A stretch of 64,000 bases of DNA from Takakia lepidozioides. Taxonomy: Eukaryota; Streptophyta; Takakiopsida; Takakiales; Takakiaceae. Location: the NCBI GenBank assembly GCA_030704615.1, contig CM060732.1, positions 9,424,001 through 9,488,000 of the forward strand, in the 5' to 3' direction. The stretch's first letter is position 1; every line of letters starts with the position of its first letter. This document shows positions 34,938 to 46,408 of the stretch, in pieces. Position numbers and translations under genes: made by a program. Under the pieces are notes generated by a model, which was not told the origin of the DNA, made no database searches, and worked only from the letters and a program-made list of their open reading frames with translations.

Positions 34938-35999
34938 CTCGTGGCAAGGACAACCACACATCCACTGTCATCCAGAAGCATCCCCGCCAGCCCAAACCCG
35001 GCTTTCCAGTAGTCCTCAGTAAACCTGTTCAGGTGGGCACACCATCCAGGCCCTCCAGCAGCTCCCCATCTGGAATGTTGAGGAGAATCATGTCGCAAGC
35101 TCTCTCCACCTCAACCCCCCCCCCCCCCCCCCCCGAGTGCTCTTGCAATCCGTGCTCACAGCCGTGAAGAATTCCATCATGGCTTCAAAACCAGGGGTGT
35201 CTTTAGGCTCTGTACCGCTAGCCCTCTTCTTGGCTTTCCCCTTTTGCTCCGCCAGAGACTTGCTGTGTGCCACCTTCTTTGCCCTGGTAGCGAGAGCGTC
35301 AAGGAAGCTCTCATTGACGCATTGGATGATGGTTGGAGGTTCTAGCTTTGGCCTATGCGTAAACGTCACCGCCGAATACCGCCGTGTAGGCTCGCCCTCA
35401 AATGCCAACTTCTTGGCAGAGCCAGTCCCACTCCGAACTGACTTGGGAACCCGGACGACCGGTGACTGGGTAGGAGCAACAGCAGTCGCAGGACCTTGAA
35501 CAAAGTCGTCGTCCAAGTCACTCTCTTGGGTCCCCTCCTGCACCTCCTCCGATGCCCCGATGGTTTTCTTCTTTTTGGGTGTTACTGCACTCACCTGTTT
35601 CCTTGTCCTTTTCCTTTGGCATTTACTCTTCTAATGCAATTTCTCCTGAATTCCTGCCTGAACAAGCTCTGCCGCTTTCCTGGAGTTCGCAAGCGCTTTT
35701 GCCTCTTTTGCACCCAACGGAGGCAGCGGAGCCCGGTTTCGTCGGAATTCAGCATCCAGCTTCAATTGAAACTCGGATGGGTCGAGCGAGCCGGGCGGAA
35801 GGTCCACATACCAAGGGCAATCACGCAAATGTTCCAGATGCCACTCCTTCACAATATCGTCAGTGTACATGGAGTCAGCCCCAGGGTTCCTCCATGCCAG
35901 GAAGAATGGTGGCTCGAAAGACAGATGACCTTTCTCCAAAAGGGATAACTTGCAGTACCTGCATTCATGAAAAATACAATGAGGTCCCTGAAATGCATA

Positions 36000-36670
36000 T
36001 TCGGCACCATTTTCCCAGGTTGGGGCGGATGTGAGTGGGCCTAGAAATGGAAAAATGGCACCGAATTTCGGTTTTCGGTGACTGCCACCCTAGGGACTTA
36101 GCCATCTTGGGAGCCCTGAACTGGAAATTCGGCGCCATTTTTCCCGGTTTGGCCCGAAGATGGCCAAGTCCCAGAACCGCAATAAGGCCTAGAACTGGAA
36201 AAATGGCGCCGAATTTCTAGTTCAGGGCCAGCCACCCTAGGGACTTAGCCCGAAAATGGCTACGTCCCTGAACGGCAATAGGGCCTAGAACTGGAAAATG
36301 GCGCCGAATTTCCAGTTCAGGGCCAGCCACCCTAGGGACTTAGCCTGAAAATGGCTACGTCCCTGAACGGCAATAGGGCCTAGAACTGGAAAATGGCGCC
36401 GAATTTCCAGTTCAGGGCCAGCCAGTCTAGGGACTTAGCCCGAAAATGGCTAAGTCCCTGAATGGCAATAGGGCCTAGAACTGGAAAATGGCGCCGAATT
36501 TCCACTTCAGGGCCAGCCACCCTAGGGACTTAGCCCAAAAATGGCTAAGTCCTTGAACGGCAATAGGGCCCGGAACTGGAAAATGGCGCCGAATTTCCAG
36601 TTCAGTGCCAGTCAGTCTAGGGACTTAGCCATTTTCGGAGCCCTGACTGGAAATTCAGCGCCATTTTCCC
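36000..36670. repeat. Palindrome array P3, AAATGGCGCCGAATTT family, intronic
   Basis: GGCGCC-centred dyads are near 36133, 36207, 36302, 36387, 36492 and 36587. Spacings are about 74, 95, 85, 105 and 95 bp. Spacers repeat 'ccctagggacttagcc' and 'gaacggcaatagggcc' in varying numbers. It lies in the intron between exon 6 (ends about 36735) and exon 7 (starts about 35959) of methyltransferase-like copy A. Confidence 0.88.
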
Positions 36671-37994
36671 TAACACCACATGAGGCCTCTAACATCCTGA
36701 AATGCAAGGACTTGAAAGAAAGGCAGCGCGTATGTACCTGTACAGAAGGCGCATTGCTGCTTTGTCCGCGTTTGGCTGGTCGGTGAACTCGTGGCTCCGG
36801 CGAGCATCTGCTATCTCCCGAAAGAATAGGTTGGTTTTGTAGAGCAGAAAGTACCTCGTCACATAGTCGCGTAGGCTCTCTGCTGCAGGAGATATCTCCA
36901 TCTTGAATTGATGTGCTTGTGTGTCCAGCTGCTCTTGTGCATTCGTCGTCACCTGTGGAGATTCTCCATCAGATCGCTTTCCTGAAAAAATACAATGAAT
37001 CCACCCCCTACTAGAGTAGAAGCCCCAAACGAAGCGTGGGGAAGTACCTGAAACCACCATGTCATGCGGTTCATCCACATGTTGAATGTGGGGTCAGAGA
37101 GTTTGTCCGGTTTGGGGAAGCTCCACATGTCCCTGGTACTTTGGGAACCATTCCAGATTTGGAGCCACCGGGTCTGTCCAACCACCCAGCATATTCGTAA
37201 GCGCCAAACACCACAAAAACGAGTTGTTGCCACCACAATTTGGTTAAGAATGTATCACCTTTTCTGTTGCATCCACACAGGATGTGGCTAGACGATGGAG
37301 CTTCTCCAATGTCATCGTGGGCTTCAGAGCGCGAGAGTAGTGCTTCCCCACCTCCACCAGAAAGTCGGCACCAAGGGCGGAATCAGCTATGGCCACGTAC
37401 TTTACCATCCGCGACTTGTACTTTATGCGGGCCCTCACCTCCGCAGCTTTGACATACGATTCGAGTGCCGGGAGGGTTGGATTCTTCTCCTCTGACTCCA
37501 TGTAGAACCTCCGCGCATGTGCCAAATCCTGCTATATTTTCGTCTGTCAAGAATGCGCACATAAGATTAGAGATCCTGCTCAACACAATTTCTTCTATTG
37601 GGGGAGGAGATTAGAAATCACGGTGAAGACCTTTTCTTCTATTGGGGGAGGAGAGACAGATTAGCTCAACAAAACTGTCAGGAGCTTTACCCGAAATATG
37701 TAGTCCACCATGGCGTCGACGCTCAGCCTATACCAGGTTCTGTCTGCCTTTGCCTCCGACTTGCGCAGGAGGTCGGCACTGAGGGAATTGGCAAACTCTT
37801 GCACCCCCTGCTTCCCGACATCCTTCACTCGGAAGAGCATATGGGACAAGTTGGTGGCAATGAAGGCATTCTTAGTCACCCTGCAGTGCAACATTTCCAT
37901 CAAACAATACTGAAATGGTAATTTTCATCATATATGAGGATTCGCAATGAAATGACTGCCAAATTCAAAGTCCAAAAGCGAGAGGCGTTGTAAC

Positions 37995-39416
37995 TTACGA
38001 GTTGATGTCTGCCATTGCAGCTTTGAGAAGACTGCGATCTTTGGGCCCCGCAACCTTCAGCACAACACACTCCACGGCGAAATGCCAATCGAGGTCGTTG
38101 GGGTGGGCTTGGGCAATGTGCTCCATCCATGCCAGGAGGCGATGATTGCCGTCCCACACGTAGAACATCTTACCGGACAAGTGCTGGAAAAGAGGATCAC
38201 TAGCAATCGATCTCTCGAATTCCTCATTTCGCGTTTGCCAATGGGGACCCCATTTGTCCACCTCATCGGAAGTGTGGGCACGGGAAGCTCCGTGGTCGTT
38301 CTCAATGGAAACGTAAAACGCGGCAGACCCCATTCGATATCCATCCCGGAAAGAGAATTTCAGCTTGTCGATATCGCCTGGGAGGGCAGGTCTCACCACC
38401 TGCAATGACACCAAGCGGCAAAGGGGAATTCGAAGCTTGGCCGGGTACACCATGCCCCCCAGCACCCTGCCAATGTTGCTGTGGGTTGCCTCCAACATCT
38501 TGGCAGCGGCCAACTTCATATCCGCCTCCGACATGACATCTGCTGCAGAGGGGTTTTCCGGCAGCCCACCAGGACCGCCAAATCCAGCCTGTATGCTCCG
38601 GGTTTGGGGCCTGGGGATGTCCGGGAGGATGTCATCCTGGTCAGAAAGCTCCCTGTCGTCCTCCTCAACAGGGTCAGCCACCTGCGAAACCACCTCCAGC
38701 ACTCTCCCCGTCTCTACTGCCCTCTCCCTGGCTTCACCTCGAACTTGCACAATCCGTGCTCTTTCTGGTGTTCTTTCCTCTCCTCCACTCTCCACCGTAT
38801 GGGTAATTGCAGGGGCTGCTCTTGCCCGCGATGGTCTAACCGGTGTGTTGCTGCCTCTTTGTGGTGTCTTGGAGGGATCCACCGTCTCTGTGCGTCCCTC
38901 ACTTACATGGGAATCTGTCAGCTCGGAACCCCTGGCCTCTTCAGTGGCCTTTTCTCTTTCCTCCTAGCTAGCCTTGTGTCTTGCCTGTTCTTTTGCCCTC
39001 TCTTTTGCCCTCTCATGGGCTTTCTGTTTCTTATTAGGGCTAGCAGCAGGGGAGCCCGGATGGACGACCACCTTTGAGGTAGGCGAACTGACACCCTCGC
39101 GCGCACTGCGAACTCCCCCCTCCGCAGCCCGTGACGGCTCTTGCGCCGGGGATTGCACGTGCTTGGCTTTCTTCATCTTCTTTGCTTGGACGGGCCCTAC
39201 TGCTTCTGCATCAACAACCTCCATTGCCGGATCTGCTGTTCTCACTTCCTCACGCCCTTCACCTGCCATGAGGCCTGCACCAACCTCCCCAATGCTTATT
39301 CTGTCGTACTCTCGCTGCAGGTCCTCCCGTCCACCAACAAAAGGTTGAAGTTTGCCCTCTCGCTCCAAGGTGGGCGGTTCAAACATGCGATGAGTTGCAG
39401 TAGTCGATGATACCAC
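37995..39416 (-). other. ParB-like domain exon of copy A
   Basis: The region from IPLCRLVSLQVVRPALPGDIDKLKFSFRD to the exon end holds GKMFYVWDGNHRLLAWMEHI. The word 'D-G-N-H-R-x-x-A' resembles the core of ParB/sulfiredoxin-fold domains (DGHHRxxA). Equivalent exons: copy F at 53016-52600 (KMLFVWDGNHRLLAWWEYI) and copy C at 59400-59850 (KMFFVWDGNHRLLAWMDYI). ParB-like domains fused to N6/N4 methyltransferases are known in bacteria and phages. An upstream stop (TAG, 38964) interrupts this exon in A. Confidence 0.6.
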
Positions 39417-40084
39417 CAGCGTGCCAGGCTCGTCGTCACTCTGTCATTCCCAAAGTCGTGAGAACCAACATCGGTGCCAAAACCAGCATCGCAACCACCA
39501 TAGCAACAATCGTGTAACAAAAATGAAAACATAACAAGTTTAGGAAGTATGGAGAGCTGAAAACAAATGCAACTATTGCCTGAGAATGACATGCACAAGC
39601 AGCCTTCTCCAGAGCTGCCGGATTTGCACACGCATTGCAAACAATCTAAGGTTCACTCATCCAGCAAAGCCAGGATGAAGATGCAAAAACAAAGCGAGGC
39701 AACAAAGCGAAAGCAGAAGTGGCTTGCCTGAGAGTACTCGGCTTCAGTTGGTGCGGGTTGTGAGCAAGACACTGGAATCTCCTGCTGGAGCTTCAGTTTG
39801 GCCATGCGAGAGATTGGCCGTCGTCCGTAGTACAGAGCTTTCAACTTCCGCCGCAGTCTGGATGTGAGGTCTCTCTCAGGAGAGCCACGCCCTTCAGGCG
39901 GCATAAGTCCCAGCCAAAATGGAAAAAGATCTCCGTTTTTGGGGTACATGCCTCCAATAGCATGTTAAGCCAAGATTAGCATCAGATTTAGGGTACGTAT
40001 CCAGGAAGCCATGTGTCGCCAGCCCGAATGAAAACGGACGGCGGTGGACATTTATTGCCCAACTGCGCAATTATCGGATGAAGC

Positions 40085-41660
40085 CTTCCATGTCGGATGA
40101 AAAACGACGGAACTCGGCCCGGTATTTCCAACGTAGAGGTAATTCGGAGCGCTGCTGGATGGAAATCCGGCGCCGGATTTCCATCCTGCAGGTAATTCGG
40201 AGCGCAGCAGGATGGAAATTCAGCGCCGAATTTCCATCCTGCAAGGAAGGGCGGCGCGCGAAATTTCCCTCACGCAGGTAATTCAGAAGCGGATGGATGG
40301 AAATCTGGCGCCGGATTTCCATCCGCGCAGGTAGGGCGGCGCGCGAAATTTCCCTCACGCAGGTAATTCGGAGCCAAGCACGATGGAAATTCAGCGGCGA
40401 ATTTCCATCCTACAAGGTAGGGCGGCGCGCGAAATTTCCCTCACGTAGGTAATTCAGAAGCGGATGGATGGAATCCCGGCGCCGGATTTCCATCCGCGCA
40501 GGTAGGGCGGCGCGCGAAATTTCCCTCACGTAGGTAATTCAGAAGCGGATGGATGGAATCCCGGCGCCGGATTTCCATCCGCGCAGGTAGGGCGGCGCGC
40601 GAAATTTCCCTCACGCAGGTAATTCGGAGCCAAGCAGGATGGAAATTCAGCGCCGAATTTCCATCCTCCAAGGTAGGGCGGCGCGCGAAATTTCCCTCAC
40701 GCAGGTAATTCAGAAGCGGATGGATGGAAATCCGGCGCCGGATTTCCATCCGCGCAGGTAGGGCGGCGCGCGAAATTTCCCTCACGCAGGTAATTCAGAA
40801 GCGGATGGATGGAATCCCGGCGCCGGATTTCCATCCGCTCAGGTAGGGCGGCGCGTGAAATTTCCCTCACGCAGGTAATTCGGAGCCAAGCAGGATGGAA
40901 ATTCAGCGCCGAATTACCATCCTGCAAGGTAGGGCGGCGCGCGAAATTTCCCTCACGCAGGTAATTCAGAAGCGGATGGATGGAAATCCGGCGCCGGATT
41001 TCCATCCGCGCAGGTAGGGCGGCACGCCAAATTCCCCTCACGCAGGTAATTCAGAAGCGGATGGATGGAAATCCGGCGCCGGATTTCCATACGCGCAGGT
41101 AGGGCGGCGCTGGAAATTTCCCTCACGCAGGTAATTCAGAAGCGGATGGATGGAAATCCGGCGCCGGATTTCCATCCGCGCAGGGAGGGCGGCGCGCCAA
41201 ATTTCCCTCACGCAGGTAATTCGCAGGCGGATGGATGGAAATCCGGCGCGGAATTTCCATCCTGCAAGGTAGGGAGGCGCGCCAAATTTCCCTCACGCAG
41301 GTAATTCGGAGGCGGATGGATGGAAATCCGGCGCCGGATTTCCATCCGCGCAGGTAGGGCGGCGCGTGAAATTTCCCTCACGCAGGTAATTCGGAGGCGG
41401 ATGGATGGAAATCCGGCGCCGGATTTCCATCCACGCAGGTAGGGCGGCGCGCGAAATTTCCCTCATGCAGGTAATTCGGAGGCGGATGGATGGAAATCCG
41501 GCGACGAATTTCCATCCTGCAGGTAATTCGAATCCCGGATGGATGGAAATCCGGCGCCGAATTTCCATCCAGCAGGTAAGTCGGATCGCTGGCGTATGGA
41601 TATTCGGCGCCGAATTTCCATTCGCCAGGTATTTCGAAGCGCTGAATTACCTTCCTGCAG
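40085..41660. repeat. Palindrome array P4, 85-bp tandem units
   Basis: About sixteen units contain GGAAATCCGGCGCCGGATTTCC or the variant with CAGCGCCGA. Centres are near 40307, 40393, 40478, 40563, 40649, 40734, 40819, 40905, 40990, 41075, 41160, 41245, 41330, 41415 and 41500, always 85-86 bp apart. Each unit also has GGTAGGGCGGCGCGCGAAATTTCCCTCACGCAG-type sequence. It lies between the two divergent gene starts of element A. Confidence 0.95.
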
Positions 41661-41779
41661 GTAATTCTGAGCGTGTCCGATTGATTTTTCGGAGAAAAAC
41701 AAACCTAACTGTTTGTTTTGTGGCTGAAGTGCACTTGTAGACACGTTTTTCTTGGAATCCTTGACTGCTAGAGGCAAAT

Positions 41780-42870
41780 CGGAACAGCCTCGGACGGAAA
41801 TTCGGCGCCGTTTTTCCATTCTGGGAGGTTTTTACGACTTCCTTTGAGGGGGCCCCGATGGAAATTCGGCGCCGAATTTCCATCCGGGGGATGGTCTCTG
41901 TCGGAGAGGTGTCGGCCTCTCCGCCGCTCTGTTGGATATTCGGTGCCGAATTTCCGTCCGGGGGTTGAAATATGACGGTCAGGTGCCGGCCTCTCCCCCT
42001 CCCCGACTGCATTGGAACAGCCCCGGATGGAAATTCGGCGCCGTTTTTCCATCTGGGGAGGTTTTTATGTCGGCCAGTTTTCGGCCTGACCCCCCGACAC
42101 GACCTCCTTTGGGGGGGCCCGGATGGAAATTCGGCGCCGAATCTCCATCCAAGGGATGCTCTCTGTCGAACACGTGCCGGCCTCTAATCCCGAGGCGACT
42201 TCATCCGGGCGTCCCCTGTTGGATATTCGGTGCCGAATTTCCGTCCGGGGGTTGAAATGTGACGGCCAGGTGCCGGCCTCTCCCCCCTCCCCGACTGCAT
42301 CCGAACCGCCCCGGATGGAAATTCGGCGCCGTTTTTCCATCTGGGGATGTTTTTATGCCGGCCAGTTTTCGGCCTGACCCCCTGACACGACTTCCTTTGG
42401 GGGGGCCCGGATGGAAATTCGGCGCCGAATCTCCATCCAGGGGATATTCTCTGTCGCACACGTGCCGGCCTCTGCGCCCGAGGCGACTTCATCCGGGCTT
42501 CCCCTGTTGTATATTCGGTGCCGAATTTCCGTCCGGGGGTTGTAATGTGAGGGCCAGATGGCGGCCTTTCCCCCGAGCCGACTGCATCCGAAAGGCCTCG
42601 GATGGAAATTCGGCGCCGTTTTTCCATCCCCGGAGGTTTTTATGTCGGCCAGTTTTTGGCCTGACCCCCCGACAGGACTTCCTTTGGGTGGATCCGAATG
42701 GAAATTCGGCGCTGAATTTCCATCCGGGGGATGTTTTCTGTCGGACAGGTGCCGGCATCTCTGCCCCAGACGACTTCATCTGTGCGGCCCCTGTTGGATA
42801 TTGGGTGCCGAATTTCCATTCGGGGGTAGTAATGTGACGGCACGGTGCCGGCTTCTCCCCTTCAGCTGAC
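41780..42870. repeat. Palindrome array P5, 95-97-bp units in sets of three
   Basis: Dyads ATTCGG-CGCC/TGCC-GAAT have centres near 41870, 41944, 42039, 42134, 42231, 42326, 42423, 42519, 42613, 42710 and 42806. Three monomer types alternate, giving a higher-order unit near 288 bp. Central TG occurs always in the same monomer type (TATTCGGTGCCGAA). It continues array P4 towards transposase A. Confidence 0.93.
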
Positions 42871-43107
42871 ATCCTCCGGACGGCCCCCCACTTTCTAATG
42901 CATACCGTTGGCAGTTATTGCGCAAAGACCAGGGGCCGCATCCCGGAGACAAGGTTCATTAACACTCTGACTGTGGATTTTTGAGATAGTTGGCTCCCTG
43001 GATTTGGATCAGGCTTCGTCGCTCGGACAAATCGGCACCGCATTCCTTCCCATTGCTGCATCCCCCTTCTACCAGGGAGCTTCCCTGCACGCCATCCTGG
43101 CAGTCTT
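42871..43107 (+). promoter_or_regulatory. Probable 5' region of transposase A
   Basis: A stretch free of palindromes between array P5 and the transposase frame. The reading frame is open for part of it on more than one phase, so the true start may lie here. No TATA box was assigned with confidence. Confidence 0.3.
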
Positions 43108-45180
43108 GTGTGCACATCTCCCATGGCGGAAAACCCGAGCGCTACAGTGTACTGCCCTCCTCACGAGCATAGAGCTTCATTTCCATGCAGAGGGGACATC
43201 TGCCGGGTGATGGAGAAATATCTGTGCGTTCGATACCACCTGAAACCGGGGTCGGTTTTTTTGGAGGAGGAAATGAAGGACTCAAACGGCCTTGTTGTCG
43301 AGAGTATTGTTGTGCTCCATGATGATTTCGGCGATGGCAGGGAATGGCGAGTTCCACCATCGGACAGCGTCATATACAGGGCTATTGGGGACTTCATTTG
43401 CCCGCCAAATGCACCTTCTATCCTGGCGCCTTCCACGAAACAATCCGCAAATCAGAGAGTGGCTACCTCAAAGAGAGAAGTCCGCAACGAAGTAAATCCA
43501 GAGCCGAACCCATCCATGAAGACGAGCGAGAACCGGGTTGTTCACAACCTGTCCGACTCAGACGAGGTCATGGAAGTTCCGAGGTCGTCCTGGAGATCAG
43601 GCAAGTCCTCAATGGACGTCAGTGGAGGAGGGAGTCATATTCCCAGCACGAGCACCGCAGTTCGATCTATTCTTGAAATTCTGCGAGGGCTTCACCTGGA
43701 GGGACACCGGTCGGAGCTGGCCGGGCTGGACTACAGCAAGTTCGCAATTAAATCGGTTACATGCCTTCCCGCCGACGTCGACGGTAATATCTTCTTTGAG
43801 TTCCCTCCTCGGGCGGACTACTCGAGGGCGTCCGGAATGTTGACAGATATGGATAGAAAACATGGCGGTCATCCTTGGTGCGTTACCAAAACCACCAGCA
43901 TGAAGATGCTCGATGGTGTGCGGGTGCGCTACGTTGTTTGTGCGGGCGCGTTGTGGTGTTTCTCCCCAACTTGCTTCCACTTTAAATCCAGAGGTCACAG
44001 GAACGAGACCGATTGGACAGGCACAGCTCATCAACCATTTCAAGCTCAGGAGAAGGTTCCGAACTCCACATTTAAGTGTGTGCATTGCAAAGAACCACCA
44101 CACTGCATGTCTGTTTGTAATGCCAAGCAGTTCTATGTGTTGCACCGTTTCCCTGACCTCACCTGAGCTTGCATACACGTTGGTTCCCATTGTCACAAAT
44201 TGGCGAGGGGGAACTCGCGGGAGGCTGCCCACGAGGCAGAGCAGCTCGTTCAGGAGGAGGTTAAGTTGAGACCGGGTGCCAAACCCAAACAGATACAGCT
44301 CCAAGCCGCCCATAAGATGGCATTGGCCAGAATTATGTCGGAAGACGGCTCCGATAGAGTTCCTCTCGATGAGAAGGAAATGGAGGCATTGCTGGAGTCG
44401 GTGTCCCACGTATGTTCACCGAATGTCCGAAACCACATTGTCTCATGCAAACAGAAAATTGGGCGTGGCTCGGATATGCACTCCATTCTGGAGGTGAAGC
44501 GACGATGTGGATATGACTACATTCATGGAAGTAGGTTTCCAGGACAAGGGACTGAGGCAGATCGTTGTTTCGTATTCAAAATGTCCACGTGTGGACCTGG
44601 CAGCGGCGTCGATCTGGTCGACAGGATGACGAGTGGGGACTTGTCAAACAGTTGGGTCATGTTCGACCATATCAAGCGAATTACAAATCACCAGTGGGTG
44701 ACAATGGGTGCACATGTCTACGACACCCACTGCAGGATGCTAATGACAATTGCTATTTGTGAGATGAAAGGAGAGGACACACAATCGGAGATGCTTCTTT
44801 GGCAGGGAATAAACGAACAGATGGCCAAGGCGGGATTGCCCCCTCCCAATTTCCGTGGTTTCATGGCGGACAACGCACAAGCAAATTGGGCTGCCATCCG
44901 AAGGGTGTACGGGCAAGACCCCAATGTTCCCATGGAAGGCAAGGAGAGATCTTGTGGGTTCCATTTTCTGCAGAGCCTTTCGCAGTACACAACCAGGCTC
45001 GTGGCGCCAGATTTCAGAGAGGAGCACCGTTCCATGTGCCTTGCGTGGAAGCGCGCTCCCACCTTGGATGATGCAGAGACACAGTTTGCATGTATACGGG
45101 ATTGGTGGACATCGTCAGGTGCTGTAAGGAAATCAGACGAGGGAGCAATGGTCAGTTGGCTAGCATGGTGGCATTATCGT
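43108..45180 (+). pseudogene. MULE-like transposase with WRKY-GCM1 zinc finger (copy A)
   Basis: The longest transposase frame in the window. N-terminal region: YLCVRYHLKPGSVFLEEEMKDS, REWRVPPSDSVIYR. Zinc finger at about 43865-44200: MDRKHGGHPWCVTK, CAGALWCFSPTC, CVHCKEPPHCMSVC, ACIHVGSHCHK, fitting the WRKY-GCM1 pattern. Catalytic region: WVMFDHIKRITNHQW (44658), MTIAICEMKGEDTQSEM, FRGFMADNAQANW (44863), SCGFHFLQSL (44950), the D...CxxH order of Mutator-like transposases. One in-frame TGA at 44164 stands where copies B and F have an Arg codon (CGA-type change). The frame is cut at AWWHYR (45180) by array P6, so the Cys cluster and SWIM finger are missing. Confidence 0.8.
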
Positions 45181-45625
45181 TTTGGCGCCGAATTTCTCTT
45201 TTTGGGGCCGAAAACTGGCTAAGTCCCAACATGCACTGGTACCTGTGTCTGGGAAAATGGCGCCGAATTTCTCTTTTTTGGGCCGAAAACTGTCTAAGTC
45301 CCAACATGCACTGGTACCGTGTCTGGAAAAATGGCGCCGAATTTCTCTTTTTTGGGCCGAAAACTGGCTAAGTCCCAACATACACTGGTACAGTGTCTGG
45401 AAAAATGGCGCCAAATTTCCCTATTTTGCGCCGAAAACTGGCTAAGTCCGAACATGCACTGGAAAAATGGCGCCGAATTACCTGTCATGAGGGGACCTAC
45501 AGCCGCGGAATTCGGCACCATTTTTCGCCAGAGAGACCTATTACCGCGAAATACGTCGCCGTTTTTTCAGGTTACGGACCCTATTACCGCGAAATTCGGC
45601 GCCATATTTGCACATGTCGCTGGGA
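45181..45625. repeat. Palindrome array P6, AAATGGCGCCGAATTT family
   Basis: GGCGCC dyads are near 45186, 45261, 45335, 45409, 45471, 45516 and 45600; spacings are 75, 74, 74, 62, 45 and then irregular. Spacers carry 'gaaaactggctaagtcccaacatgcactgg'. It replaces the 3' end of transposase A and leads into the right terminus. CCCTATTACCGCG words follow. Confidence 0.85.
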
Positions 45626-45842
45626 ATTGGCATGAGCGGAAGACGAAATATCATGAGCACAACTGTCAAAACTACAATTTTCCCTTCAAGGGGCCGAATA
45701 ATATATTTGTTTTTCCTGACACATTGCATTAAATTAATGTTTTTAATGTTTTTTATTTTTGAAATTTGTACTTCTGCTCATGAAAACCGATTGTCTTACT
45801 ACTCCGCTCATGCCGCTCATGCCGCTCATGCTCATGAAATAG
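45626..45842 (-). repeat. Right terminal region of element A
   Basis: GGCATGAGCGG, CATGAGCAC and a final run of CCGCTCATG words end in GCTCATGAAATAG at 45842. The next bases, CTA, are the target duplication. Confidence 0.88.
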
Positions 45843-46190
45843 CTAACCTCCCACCAGGCACGAATTGTCTGGAACAATGTATTCGCTTCCCCCATAGTTT
45901 TGGCGTCTTTGTACTGTTTGCACAGTTGACGATGCATACTCTGCATATCTGGCTTGATGTCTGCCTTTGTGTGTTTGTCCAGGGATTGTGTCCAATGGAA
46001 AAGACACGTATGTTCTCTTCCAGGCATTGGCACTTTTGGATCTCCCGTCCCGAATACAATGCGGACAGCATTGAAGTTAGCTTGAGCAGTGTCGGCCATG
46101 AAACCAACAAAATTGGGAGATGGGAGACCATTGGAGGCCATAACACAAATGAGAGCTTCCCACTGGTAGGGTGGTACTGCTCTGTACAAT
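45843..46190 (-). pseudogene. Transposase D, catalytic part
   Basis: The reverse frame reads PPYQWEALICVMASNG, FVGFMADTAQANFNAVRIVFG, HTCLFHWTQSLDKHTK and TLFQTIRAWWE, then meets element A at 45842. The ADT/N acid and CxxH signatures match copies A and B, but the sequence is a separate subfamily. The N-terminal part and the zinc finger are absent beyond 46190. The rest of the protein is at 32526-31050. Confidence 0.72.
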
Positions 46191-46408
46191 GGGGGCCCAT
46201 TTCAGCCTACCAGCCACTTGCAAAATCCACCCACACTCCCAATCCCAAACGAAATGAGGAATGATGCATTCTGGGAACGATGGATACAGAATAGAACAAA
46301 AAGAGGGCACAATGGGGTTTTTATTGATCCACATGAATTGCATTTGAAGCACGTCTACTGTGCTGATTGTGCAAACAAATCTTTAGCCCTGTGCCTTCTG
46401 AATACAAG

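Larger units (their letters stand above)
32736..39949 (-). pseudogene. ParB-like/DNA methyltransferase-like gene (copy A)
   Basis: A multi-exon gene on the reverse strand. Exon 1 (39949-39730) encodes a basic start with SRLRRKLKALYYGRR. Exon 2 (39416-37995) has a charged linker and a ParB-like domain. Then come exons at 37880-37695 (NAFIATNLSHMLFRV), 37545-37260 (MVKYVAIADSALGADFL), about 37195-37045 (RWLQIWN, MTWWFQ) and 36952-36735. After an intron filled by array P3, exons run from 35959 (PPFFLAWRNPGADSMY) through a basic linker and motif IV-like MILLNIPDGE (near 35090) to motif I, ILDFTCGTG spliced to ASMWAG..DRHVFAFEPD, and an acidic tail ending about 32740. The order suggests a permuted beta-class DNA methyltransferase fused to ParB. 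A TAG at 38964 and a frameshift near 35050 indicate decay. Confidence 0.68.
32527..45842. mobile_element. Composite DNA transposon A, 13.3 kb
   Basis: The ends are CTATTTCATGAGC at 32527 and its inverse GCTCATGAAATAG ending at 45842. CTA stands on both outer sides as a 3-bp target duplication. Joining the flanks with one CTA removed gives an uninterrupted frame of transposase D (..RAWWEVS then PPWWYSS..), which proves the borders. Inside, from left: a ParB/methyltransferase-like gene (reverse), palindrome arrays P4 and P5, and a transposase gene (forward) followed by array P6. A 3-bp duplication is unusual for Mutator-like elements (8-11 bp) and more like PIF/Harbinger or CACTA. Both genes carry stops, so it is now immobile unless helped in trans. 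Confidence 0.88.

Noticed and set aside
40071-42872. Many open frames of 80-190 residues rich in MEIRRRISI-like words
   Set aside because: These are translations of the tandem palindromes in several frames on both strands, not genes.
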